Assembly (NCBI GenBank): GCA_020747015.1
Contig: JAGTJM010000009.1
Span: forward strand, 186,001-250,000
DNA from: Pyrenochaeta sp. MPI-SDFR-AT-0127
Lineage: Eukaryota > Ascomycota > Dothideomycetes > Pleosporales > Cucurbitariaceae
Direction: 5' to 3'
Length of the DNA stretch: 64,000 nucleotides
The position numbers and the translations under genes are program-made. Numbering within the stretch: position 1 is the stretch's first letter; each line of letters opens with the position of its first letter. Positions 36,148 to 46,357 of the stretch are shown here, in pieces. The notes beneath the pieces are model-generated. The model saw nothing but the letters and a program-made list of their open reading frames with translations. It ran no database searches and was not told the origin of the DNA.

Positions 36148-37551
36148 ATGCCTGATTACAACGGAGTTGGTAAGCATAAAACTGTTCCGAAATTGGTAGA
36201 AGAATACAACACTGATGCGACAAAGTTCTTGGGTGTGCCCCGGACCCTAACAACTATTACGCCAATTTGGTTTGCAACCAGACTATAGCACTGGTATCAG
36301 CCTTTGTCTTGGAATCTGGCATCGTATTGCAGTCAGTCCCGGTAGCGTACTCTACTTGGGGCAAGCTCAACCGAAACCGTGACAACGTTATAATCATATG
36401 TCATGCCTTAACGGGCAGCAGCGACGTCGAAGATTGGTGGCGGCCTTTAATAGGCCCAGGAAAAGCCTTAGATTATACACGATATTTCATCTTCTGCGCA
36501 AATGTTCTGGGTTCACCGTATGGCTCTGCAAGCCCGCTCTCAACGGACACAATGATAGAATTGCCCTACGGTCCGAAGTTTCCGAGAACGACTGTGCGGG
36601 ATGATGTACGGTAAGCTGAAAACCCCCTCAGTTGCGATACACGCAATAATTTCCACCTTTATAAGCATACATAAGCTTGTCCTCGACACGCTCGGCGTCC
36701 AATGTGTTGCTGCTGTAATAGGCGGCTCAATGGGTGGAATGCACACTCTCGAATGGCCACTCTGTACATCACAAGGCTACATCAAAACCATCGTTGCGAT
36801 TGCTACATCAACATATCAGGGAGCATGGGGTATATCATGGGGTGAGACGCAACGACAGGCTATTTATGCCGATTCTGCATACAAAAACGGATGGTATACT
36901 GCAGTGCCCGAGTGCCAGCCAAAGCGTGGGTTGGGAACAGCGAGGATGATGGGTATGCTGGCATATCGATCACATGGATCGTTCGAAAGTAGGTTTGGAC
37001 GAAATCCTGCCTTATCAAATACAAAGAAGATCCGAGGCGATGTGCAGAAACATGGTTTACCGACAGCACGGCCATCCCAGGAAAGCAATATTTCCACGAA
37101 CATTGAAGAATTGGGTGAAGAAGATTTGCGCATGCAGTATTCTGCGCAGAGTTATTTGCACTATCAAGCCGAAAAGTTTCTCAAACGTTTCGACGCGAAC
37201 TGTTACATCCATCTCACGAAGAAGATGGACACACATGATATTACACGTGGGCGCGTCTCTGAGAGGCAGGATCTTCATTTTGGTTACCAAGGAGCAACAT
37301 CGGCCCACACACCCAGCCTGGGAGATTTGAGATTCGTTCTAAGCTCTGTTCCATCGAAATCTCTCGTCATTGGTGTACAATCCGACCTATTGTTTCCGAT
37401 CTCAGAGCAAACTACGCTTGCTCAGTGTCTTGATGAGGCAAAATTTATAGCATTACAAAGTGCAGATGGCCATGACGGATTTCTACTCGAATTTGAAGCA
37501 CTCAATAAAGTTATCAAAGAGCATTTGGAGGAAGGATTGCGCGTGGCATAA
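36148..37551 (+). CDS. Homoserine O-acetyltransferase (MET2-type, alpha/beta hydrolase)
   Basis: Transfers acetyl from acetyl-CoA to homoserine to give O-acetylhomoserine. Three exons, 36148-36169, 36226-36610 and 36666-37551, give 430 residues. The short first exon is the least certain part; it is chosen because its donor (G/GTAAGC) restores NNYYANLVCNQTIALV, the usual family start. Landmarks: SVPVAYSTWGKLN, ICHALTGSSDVEDWW, FCANVLGSPYGSASP, TTVRDDVR, GGSMGGM with the nucleophile Ser at about residue 157, QSDLLFP with the Asp at about 376, and ADGHDGFLLEF with the His at about 405. The variable linker found before the C-terminal part of many fungal orthologues is short here. Likely a cluster paralogue, like FUB5 in the fusaric acid cluster. 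Confidence 0.88.
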
Positions 37552-38117
37552 TGAGAAAGATGCATCAGATAGGGAGAGGCCTTGAAAACGAGGGGCGATG
37601 AGCAAGGTCATCACGGAACAGCAGATATGGCTGAAGCAACCTGCAGATTGGCATCGATAGAGTGAGGTCTACTCCAAAGTGGATCAATAAGAATCCTGTG
37701 GTTCGCTTTGACTGACGTACACACCCTTCACCAAACATCGGTGCACATTCTCACGGTTTTTGGCTCTTAGAAGCTAAACCTAAGACAACGCCACCATCCA
37801 ATATGGACTTCCCAAGCTCCTTCCAATGTGGCACGATGACCTTTTCCGATGACTTGCATGCTGTGAAGTGTCCCCACATCATTACTTAGACTAAGATGCC
37901 GAAGCCGACTTGCCGATGCGATAAGATTGCCGCTGCCGCAAAAGTGACGGACTGCATGCTCGTTCATACCACATATGTGCGTACATTAGAGCATATCTGA
38001 AAGCACAGCATAGATGAAACATCTGTGGACACAACAATGGTCTTCTTATATATAACCGTTTTGTTCCCACCCTTAATCACAGCTTTGAAAGTCTAATCCA
38101 ACACACGCGGTGCCAAC
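37552..38117. other. Intergenic region between the acetyltransferase and aspartate kinase
   Basis: 566 bp between two rightward genes; aspartate kinase promoter. A GATAAG core, the binding core of fungal GATA factors, occurs near 37920. Confidence 0.45.
38047..38055 (+). promoter_or_regulatory. TATA-like element upstream of aspartate kinase
   Basis: TATATATAA lies about 65 bp upstream of the ATG at 38118, a plausible core promoter position. It could also be chance in AT-rich DNA. Confidence 0.3.
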
Positions 38118-39891
38118 ATGCCGCAAATACGCTCCAAACCCTGGATTGTCCAAAAGTACGGTGGTACTAGCCTTGGGAAGCTCCTTCACACGATCACTAG
38201 CGATATCATACCCCGTTACTTGAATTCGCACAAAGTGGCTGTGGTCTGTTCGGCTCGATCAAACAAATCCAAGTCCGAAGGAACCACGAGTATGTTATTG
38301 GATGCTATTCGATTCGCAATCTTAGGGGATATTGGGCGATTAAATCAAGTCCTTGAATTGATCGAAGATGACCACCAAGCTGCAGCGAGTCAGGCTATCA
38401 GCGGAGGTACCGAGGAAATGTTGGCCAAGGTGCAACGAGAAATTTCGAACGACTGTGAGATGCTGCGCTGTGTGCTGAAAGCAACATCAACTCTCGGTGA
38501 GATATCGGAAAACACAACAGATAGGGTGCTCGCCGTAGGTGAAACGCTGGCTTGTCGGATCGTCACGGCAGCCCTGCAAAGCAAGGTATTTTGAGTATCA
38601 AATTGTGATACATAGACAAACAAGGCTGATGTAAAAGGGTATATTCGCTGAAGTGGTCATACTGGATGACATTGTTGAGCGATCATACGGAAAGGATCAC
38701 CGCGATCTACTGTCGAAATTTGGGCAACATCCTACCGCCTTCCTACGTGGCCTAACGAATGCTATAGCGCAAAAGATCGATCCTTGTACTGGAATACCCG
38801 TCATCACAGGTAAGTCAGCTTTGTTCCACATTCTATGCTTGGGTTATTCTGATCGTGATAGGTTTCTTCGGCGTAATGCCGGGATCCTTGATCAAAACCA
38901 TTTCGCGTGGATACTCAGACCTGTGCGCTGCTCTCTGCGCAATTGCTCTTGATGCTCAAGAACTACAGATCTGGAAGGAGGTAGATGGCATTTTTACGGC
39001 TGATCCGCGCAAGATAAAATCTGCTAGACTACTAAAGACTATAACTAGCGAGGAAGCAGCAGAGCTGACATACTATGGAAGTGAAGTCATACACCCACTG
39101 ACCATTGAGCAAATTGTTCAAGCCGAAATAACGATAAGGTTGAAGAATGTCACAAATCCGAACGGAGATGGAACGGTCATCTATCCGTCGTATAGACCCT
39201 TGTCGCCCTCGCCATTGAGTGGGAGAAAAAGCGCTGAGCGGCCTCTCACCCAAAATTTCAATGTCTCGAAAACCATTGCGAAGAATAATTTCATGACTAC
39301 AAATGGTTACTATGGGCCAAATCTTTCTCGTCGAACCCCAACCGCTATCACTGTCAAGGAAGGTGTGATTGTCCTAAATATCCACTCACATGGCAGCACA
39401 TCTTCACAGGCATTTCTGTACCAGATTAGCAGCATCCTCCAAAAGCAATGCATTGTAGTCGATCTGATAAGCAGCACCCAGCAGACGCTCAGTCTGGCTG
39501 TGTGCTCGCCCGAGACACACAGTTTACAACAAGCCATCGAAGAGGTACAAAGATTTGGAATTGTAAGCACAATGGACCAAATGTCCATAGTCTCAGTTAT
39601 TGGGCACAATATGCGGAATATGGTAGGCATCGGGTTAGAAATTTTCTCGGCATTGGCGAGCGCGAGGGTCAACATCTACTTGATCAGCCAAGGTGCAAGC
39701 GAGATAAATATCTCGTATGTACTATCATTTTCCATTTAGTTTTATTCAAGCCAGTGCTGATTCACTTCAGGTTCGTGGTCAAGGCTCAAAATGCTCAGCT
39801 TGCTATGCAGGTAGTACATACGAACGTGATGAGAATTCCGCAGCACGCTGAACAGGAAAACGCATTCGCGAAGGGGCCGTGGCTGTACTGA
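38118..39891 (+). CDS. Aspartate kinase (HOM3-type)
   Basis: Phosphorylates aspartate, the first step towards homoserine, threonine and methionine. Four exons, 38118-38585, 38638-38809, 38862-39714 and 39771-39891, give 537 residues, close to yeast Hom3. The kinase domain starts QKYGGTSLGKLL (residues 12-23), then VVCSARS, VLAVGETLAC, VITGFFGVMPGS and KEVDGIFTADPRK, followed by YYGSEVIHPLT. Two ACT-type regulatory repeats form the last third (VLNIHSHGSTSSQAFLYQIS and SIVSVIGHNMRNMVGIG, then LISQGASEINIS). Three consecutive genes of this route in one place is not the normal fungal arrangement, so I take this as a cluster paralogue comparable to FUB3. Whether feedback control by threonine is retained cannot be read by eye. 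Confidence 0.92.
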
Positions 39892-41013
39892 AAAAAAAAA
39901 TTTCAGGGCCATTTAGTACATATTAGAAATTGCGGGATAGACTCTAGAACGCACAACGGCAATAAAGAAAAGATTTCGATAACATTAAATTGGCTTCATC
40001 TCTGCGCATGGAATGAGTGAATACAGCCTTGAATGAGTTATCGCAGTCGTAGCAATTAAGTAAGCGTTCTGCGGCATTTCTTGTTTTACATGTTCGATTG
40101 TACAAGTTTTATTTGAGTATATTCTTTCAGGTGCGGGATAGCAGGTGACACATACACTTTTCCTTCCTCAAATCCGAGCACTGTTTTGCTCTATCTGTAT
40201 GTTGAGACAACCTGGACTATGTCGGTTTTTTTGGACAATAAAGAGTGATTCCAATAATCCTCACAAGACAACTGTCTACTCAATTACTTCTGAAGACAGT
40301 TGATACTAGACACATGCCAAAGAGATCACATCATTTCTAATCCTAGACGATAAATGTTGTCATACATCCAGTGTAATTAGATTTATGCCCAAGATTGAAT
40401 AAAATGAAAGTCTGGGCTAGGATTGGGGCTACGACTTAAGCCATATGTAGTGTCGTTACTAGGTCGAAAGGATCGCTGGGTCAGCACTCCATACCCAGAA
40501 CACAGCTAGTAAAGGTCAAATATGAGTGTTAATGTAGTAAATAGCCCGAAAGGCTAAAGAATTTCTGGTCGGGCCATTGCCTGAATACTGAGTCAGATCC
40601 GATATCTCGATAGCGTTCGTGCTGGAGACAACTTACGGAAAGTAGATGCGCTGCAAATGCTCAAGATATTTATTGGGTATATCAAGAAAGCCACTTGCAT
40701 CCCGACTATGAGAACTATTCAGAGAACATGTAGCATTTAGGTAGGAAGATATCCAGTTTGGTTGAGATGAATCAAGTTCGAGAATGGTGTCTCACACCTA
40801 AAGTGTGGATAGCGCTGGAAACAGAGAAGATATTTGGTATTGATGATATAAGACGTGAAAGTTTTCGATAATGAGATGACAAGAGAACAATTGTGTGAAC
40901 AGCGTACGCGGACCAAGTCCTGAAACCTTTGGCTTCGAAACCTCTCCACACGCTATACCAATGATCAGACCCAGTTGCTACGAAAGGACTCACATTATCA
41001 ATTAAGTCTAGTG
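39892..41013. other. Intergenic region between aspartate kinase and the PARP-like gene (convergent 3' ends)
   Basis: 1.1 kb of AT-rich DNA between convergent genes, starting with an A-run directly after the kinase stop. No gene, RNA or repeat recognised. Confidence 0.5.
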
Positions 41014-44000
41014 CTACACTGACCCTGTTCTCAAAGCACTCATGCTACTTCCCATTGCGGGGATAATGTGGTTCGCAACCGGCGAACTTGCATAATTTGT
41101 AAACAAAAACACATACCGCACCATTACGGTCTTTTCATCGGTAATTACATGAATCCCTGAGCTCAAACTCCTTCCATTTCCTGCAACCTCACATCCTAGT
41201 ATCAGCCGCATGTTTGGTAGGCTACTGTTGCGCCAGCTCAATGATGCTGGTGCGTACGAGAACGAGGTCGCAGGATCTTCGGCCATATATATGCCTTTTC
41301 CATGTGCAGCACCGGTACGCTGGAGCGAAGTCCCGGAACAGACTTTAAGGCCTTGCGCAAGGATAGCAGGGAGGCGATCGAGTGACGTTCCATGAAATAA
41401 GACTCTCGTCTTCGGGTTGTGCTTTGGCAGTCTGGAAATAAAGTCGCTTTCCAGCTTAGGACTTGCATTGACGAGAAGAAACTGGTGGGTACCAGCAGGC
41501 AGATTGGGTATCTTGCTTAAGCCAGTTGCTGTAGCTAAGTAGCCGCGAAAGTGAACACAAGCCCATGAGATGAGCTTCTCAGCATCTTGATGATAGGACT
41601 TGAGGACAGCTGAGAGGTTCTTTGCGTGACTTAGCACAGTAAGACTGGGAAGAGAGTTGAGGATTCCTTTAACGACCTCGTTACCAATGATTGGGCAACC
41701 TGGTAAGAGTTCTGGCTTGTTTGACATGGCGGCCGCGTAGACGGACGTCAGCAACATGTCAACGGCAAATGTATCTGTCCTGATCTCGGGGATACGAACA
41801 TCCAGTGGCAATTGATACCACAGCTGTGAGCAGGAGACAACATCACATGGTGTTGATCGCCGCAGTTGCGCATTATTTGCATTGTGAGATGCTCCGCAAG
41901 AAATGCACGATTGGCCCATTTCACCCATTCTCTGTTTCACAAACTTATGCAGGTCCTCAATACGAGTGTTGCCGATTCTGAGTTGAGTATGAAGATTGCG
42001 GTTCAATTGCCATGAGAATGATGTTTGTGTAGATTCGCAGACGACTTCTTGTGGTGACCTAGAATCTTGCGAGCAGATATATGGAGTATGCACGCTACCT
42101 TCAAGTTTTGGGTCATTGTTGAGATGCACACAAAATGATGGTGGCATGCCTCCAGAATGGTCCAAAGATAATCGTAGAAGAAGAGTGTTTGCCGTATTTG
42201 GAATACCCAGTGCACTACGTCGCAACTCTGTATATGCCGTTAAGGGAAAGCTGATCTCAACCTCGTTTTCGCCAACCCTCTCAATTACGTCAACGATCTC
42301 TGCCGGCAAGTTTAAGATCTCCTCATCTAGAAGACTGTTGTCGGGAATGCCGAGCTCTTGAAGAAGAAGAGTGGTGCCCTTTGGGTCTTTCGCTTTCAGC
42401 GCCTTTTGCAGTGCCTCCAGACGGTCGGCTTCTTTTATGATCTCTTTCTCAATTGTCTCCCAAAACTCATTTGCTTCGAACATCTTTTCGACTGGAATGG
42501 CGTTTTTATACACTTCGAGATCCAAGACACGTGCGAGGGACTCTATTGCACTTCTTTTCGCTGCATCCGAGCTATCATCTTGCACCCATCCTGCCACCAT
42601 AACTTCTGTAACCGACGAGGAAACACTCAACCTAGATCCAGGCATTGGATTTGGGTCTGACAAAGGAGCTTGGCCCGACTGCATATCACTAGAAGTCGAC
42701 TGGGAGGCTGTTGTAGAGAATGCTTTCTCAATTCGACCTTTCTTCGGCATATCCGTGTTGTTCTCCGCTACATGGGCATTCGTTGGCAGACCTGGTATGT
42801 CTATAAACCCATTTTTGGCGTCCCATAACTTCTCACATGCCTGTATAGCGTCGGCTGTAGCGTTCAGCAGATAGAACAAACAATCTTTGACTTCCCATGC
42901 ATTGTTCGTCTTCATAGACAATTTTCCCACAGCCTTTTGCATCAACGGTTCGGAAGGCTTCCCCTCGGCCTTTTCCAGGAACTCCAGTATGCTTATGAGA
43001 TTTTTAGTCCACAACCCTTCACCACATACCAGAATACATCGCACAGGATCGAGATCGTTGAGAGCTTTCTCTAGGTTTGTAAGCGTGCCGGTGAACTTTG
43101 AAACCTGTGTCTTCCAATTCAAGAGCTGTGGTTGCAATATACGCGGTACGGTCCGCTCTTCAGTGTTCGGGAAAGGCAGGTCAATGAACAGCATTTCGAG
43201 CGAACTTATAAAAGCCAACCACTTGCCAGACTTCATCGACCGTAAGGAGTAGTCTAACAAGCCAGTGCTTTTACATGCTGCAGGCTCATTATCCTGTGCC
43301 AACCAACTGTACAGTAGATCCTTCCAACATTGAGCCGATGCTTTCCTCTTAGACAATAGTTCAGTGAAGTCGATGATGGCTTGCTGGGGTTGCTCTCTCT
43401 TTTGTATCAAGACCGCTAAAAGATGCTTAATGAAATCAGGTGGCTGCATCAGCGTGTGTCCCAGGGCGATCTCATCAAGGCATCTGCAACGCAATGCATT
43501 ATCATCTCCGATACTTGTCGCAACGAGTATTGAAAGGGATCGCCGATCATCATCGACCTGTGGTCCTGAAGTGCTTTCCCAGACATGCAGCATGGCGTTC
43601 ACTGACTTCTGAACGGCAGGATCAAGCGTACCCGGCTCCAAGAGGAGATGGACACAAAATTGCTCAACCATCTTTTCAAATGAATGTTGCGTATTCTGCA
43701 CCACTGCGGGAAGATTGACGGGTACCGTGGCTTGCTTGGATGGGCAATCAACTTTTTCAGTGCCGTGTGCCTTCGCGAGCGACTGAGACACCTTCCGGAG
43801 CTTTAGTCGTTGAGATTGCAACGTTGTGTATATCTCTACAATAGCAGTCATATGCTCTATCGACGGCAATAGGTCTAATTGTTGCATAGTACGTGGACAA
43901 AAGGATGGCAGGCAAGCCCTCGATGCTTTCACAGTCATGCAAAAAGCATGTAGCTCGGTGGCCATGTGTGTCCAAGGTAAAGATCCATCGATGTGTGATT

Positions 44001-45390
44001 TTACCGCAGCCTGGCAGTCATGCATACACTTCTCTATGCCTTGGAGAAGCCAAGGGTGGACAAGTACTTTTCTAAGGTCCTCGGCCTGTGGTTCGTTGAG
44101 GAGGCAGATGAGATTTTGAAGTACCAGAATGTGTTGCCCTTTGATATTGCTGCGATCTGTGTGAATGTCGCAAACAGTGTTGTAGATGTCATTTTTGGGC
44201 GTGTAGGGAATTTTCAGTGTTGCCTCCAAGAGGTCTAAACCCGCTTCTGTAATGGGTTGCAAAACGGCGACGGCTCTAAATAGTCTAAGCATGCTCGGCC
44301 GCCCAGAATCGGAAGGTCTTCCTCTCGAAACATATCCCAAGCAATTTGCGAGCCTCTCCAATGTATTTCTAAGCCCAGCTCTTGTGCAATCAGGAACTTC
44401 AACCACCAAGCTTCGAAATCTTATCCAGGGCCGCTCCGAAGCATACTGCGCGATCAATCCTTCTCTTAATGAGCCTTGTCTACCAGTGAGCACATCCGGT
44501 CCTTCTAGAGCAACAATATCTGGGATAGTAGCCAACGAGATGTCGTCGAGTCTAGAAATGCACACAATGCGTTCAATATTCGGCCTCCATTGGGACCATA
44601 ACCTCCAGGCTGGAAATTGCGAGTCAAAAATATGTTCCGGAAGTAAATACCCTGGCGGAGTTACAGCCGGCGATGTCATCTCCAGATCTACCATCCAGAA
44701 TATCGCCTTGTGAGCTGCAGCCCATTTGGATTTCAATCGTAAGCCTTCCAGTTGTGTCGAGTAGTCCTTAATTGCTCTCCGCAAGAGGATGAAAAATTCT
44801 GGTAGAATGTTCATGTTTGGAGTACTAGAGTTCCTTAGCACTCTACTGACACCTTTCAAAATCGATTCCGCAGCACATCTGCCGTGTGTTGCATAGGGTA
44901 GAAGCATACGTGCCCATAGCGCCTCCAAATCTGCCACGGATGCTGGGTTCTCATAGTTTGCAGCGATTAGACACTGTAACCACGTTTCGAGGCCCCAGTA
45001 GCTACCTTGTGCAACATTGAACTCGACATGAAGCAATTCTCTTAAATTCTTTGCTGACATGGCATGAGCGGCCGCAGCTACCGCTATGTCTCTTGTGTCG
45101 TGAGTCTCAATGAGAATTGCTAATCGTATATCTGTATCTACTTGGTTGATCTTGCCCTTCTTCCGGAGGTAAACGTCTGTGTGATTGCGTACGAATCCGT
45201 AGGGAAATTTCGAGTCTGACGGGTGCAGAACGCCAGCCGTGGCCTCTACATTCTGATGCCATTCTTCGCTATGTTTTGCCTTATTAAAGAGCGTGGAGTT
45301 CTTCAGAGGTGTCGACTTCTTCGTCCAGGTCATACGGTGTCGTTTTTCTTCTATGCGTTCGATGGTCGGAGAGGAGAAAAGTGTGTTCAT
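41014..45390 (-). CDS. Very large PARP6/8-type ADP-ribosyltransferase with a novel N-terminal region
   Basis: One uninterrupted frame; from the first ATG in good context (GCCGCCATGAAC, 45390) it encodes 1458 residues. The frame is open 147 nt further upstream without an ATG, so an extra 5' exon is possible. Residues 1 to about 1050 are mostly helical and match nothing I know. About 1050-1160 (VEISFPLTAYTELRRSALGI onwards) may be a UBC/RWD-like fold. A Cys cluster CISCG...STPCDVVSC starts near 1162. The C-terminus is a PARP catalytic domain: HQFLLVNASP, VLFHGTSLDRLPAILAQGL (His near 1333), AAHGKGIYMAEDPATSFSYA (Tyr near 1368) and VMVRYVFLF where classic PARPs have Glu. Lack of that Glu predicts mono-ADP-ribosylation or no activity. 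The layout matches PARP6/PARP8. Confidence 0.82.
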   Translation of the reverse strand: MNTLFSSPTIERIEEKRHRMTWTKKSTPLKNSTLFNKAKHSEEWHQNVEATAGVLHPSDSKFPYGFVRNHTDVYLRKKGKINQVDTDIRLAILIETHDTRDIAVAAAAHAMSAKNLRELLHVEFNVAQGSYWGLETWLQCLIAANYENPASVADLEALWARMLLPYATHGRCAAESILKGVSRVLRNSSTPNMNILPEFFILLRRAIKDYSTQLEGLRLKSKWAAAHKAIFWMVDLEMTSPAVTPPGYLLPEHIFDSQFPAWRLWSQWRPNIERIVCISRLDDISLATIPDIVALEGPDVLTGRQGSLREGLIAQYASERPWIRFRSLVVEVPDCTRAGLRNTLERLANCLGYVSRGRPSDSGRPSMLRLFRAVAVLQPITEAGLDLLEATLKIPYTPKNDIYNTVCDIHTDRSNIKGQHILVLQNLICLLNEPQAEDLRKVLVHPWLLQGIEKCMHDCQAAVKSHIDGSLPWTHMATELHAFCMTVKASRACLPSFCPRTMQQLDLLPSIEHMTAIVEIYTTLQSQRLKLRKVSQSLAKAHGTEKVDCPSKQATVPVNLPAVVQNTQHSFEKMVEQFCVHLLLEPGTLDPAVQKSVNAMLHVWESTSGPQVDDDRRSLSILVATSIGDDNALRCRCLDEIALGHTLMQPPDFIKHLLAVLIQKREQPQQAIIDFTELLSKRKASAQCWKDLLYSWLAQDNEPAACKSTGLLDYSLRSMKSGKWLAFISSLEMLFIDLPFPNTEERTVPRILQPQLLNWKTQVSKFTGTLTNLEKALNDLDPVRCILVCGEGLWTKNLISILEFLEKAEGKPSEPLMQKAVGKLSMKTNNAWEVKDCLFYLLNATADAIQACEKLWDAKNGFIDIPGLPTNAHVAENNTDMPKKGRIEKAFSTTASQSTSSDMQSGQAPLSDPNPMPGSRLSVSSSVTEVMVAGWVQDDSSDAAKRSAIESLARVLDLEVYKNAIPVEKMFEANEFWETIEKEIIKEADRLEALQKALKAKDPKGTTLLLQELGIPDNSLLDEEILNLPAEIVDVIERVGENEVEISFPLTAYTELRRSALGIPNTANTLLLRLSLDHSGGMPPSFCVHLNNDPKLEGSVHTPYICSQDSRSPQEVVCESTQTSFSWQLNRNLHTQLRIGNTRIEDLHKFVKQRMGEMGQSCISCGASHNANNAQLRRSTPCDVVSCSQLWYQLPLDVRIPEIRTDTFAVDMLLTSVYAAAMSNKPELLPGCPIIGNEVVKGILNSLPSLTVLSHAKNLSAVLKSYHQDAEKLISWACVHFRGYLATATGLSKIPNLPAGTHQFLLVNASPKLESDFISRLPKHNPKTRVLFHGTSLDRLPAILAQGLKVCSGTSLQRTGAAHGKGIYMAEDPATSFSYAPASLSWRNSSLPNMRLILGCEVAGNGRSLSSGIHVITDEKTVMVRYVFLFTNYASSPVANHIIPAMGSSMSALRTGSV

Positions 45391-46357
45391 GGCGGCTTTG
45401 CCTCCAGCTCGGGCTTGAAGACGTTGATTTATTATACTTGGGGAATAGGAGTCAGAGAATGCGTCCGGAAGAAACACTGCCCTTGTGTTTGGTACTTCAG
45501 CTCTGGCCCATGCTATGCAAGCTAATGAGGACGACAAAAAAAATAGTGCTGAATAGATCTGAAGGTTGCCTCCGCTGATGCTCTCACTTCGTTCGGTAAC
45601 TTGGTATTAACAAAACTGAGCTCCAAATCAGTATCTTGGAAAGGTAAGTAAAGTCAAAGTAACATGCAATTCAGATTGAGCAACATGGATAAGGCTAGGT
45701 CTTGAACCTAGTGACGATCTTGCATACTCCTAGGCATCCCAGATCAAGTGAATTTCGCAGGCAGGTAAGTATGCATGGTCAGGTGTCTGAAACGGCAGAG
45801 CCCATGGCTGCGCGGCTGCACGGCCGCACGGCTGCGCACAAGGCTGAGACGGCGGAGGCTCATCCAGGAGTGGCTTCACCGGTTTCCAAAAGGGGCTAGA
45901 CCCACAAACGATCAGCCACAGCTCAAGGTGGTTCTAGGCGGAATTTGGCAAAGTAGAGCCATCGGGTGCAGTTATGAGAATCAAATACTGAGAGTGGGTA
46001 AGGAACTATCTGAGCGACTGGGCTTAGTGGGGTTCAAAGCTGCCTTGCGACTGGCAGATTCGTGTTTATGTAGGGCGGTGAACGAATGGGGCACGTAGCC
46101 TAAGTTATGATTGCACCACCATTGATACCTCACTTTCTTTGTCCGAAATAGATCAAGGGCAACTATCAGGCTCCTGGCAAATGATGTGCCAAAACGTATT
46201 CCAGTAACATCAGACGTGAGACCTGAATACGAGGCTGAATTCCATATCTTAACTAGATGAATCTTGGGTGTTTCGAATTATGCAATACATCGCGAATTCG
46301 CATTCATAGAAACTGGTTATGGTAGCTGCCTACCAGACCAGAGGCTGTGAACACACA
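45391..46357. other. Intergenic region with GC-rich imperfect repeats
   Basis: Upstream of the PARP-like gene and downstream of the CaaX-protein gene. At 45803-45841 a GC-rich stretch repeats GGCTGCGCGGCTGCAC-like units and can fold on itself. A tRNA T-arm look-alike at 45695-45711 is discussed under rejected items. No gene seen. Confidence 0.4.

Noticed and set aside
45695..45711. tRNA T-arm look-alike on the minus strand (5-bp stem with a TTCAAGA loop)
   Set aside because: No matching acceptor stem, D-arm or anticodon arm at the right distance; only a B-box-like sequence remains.
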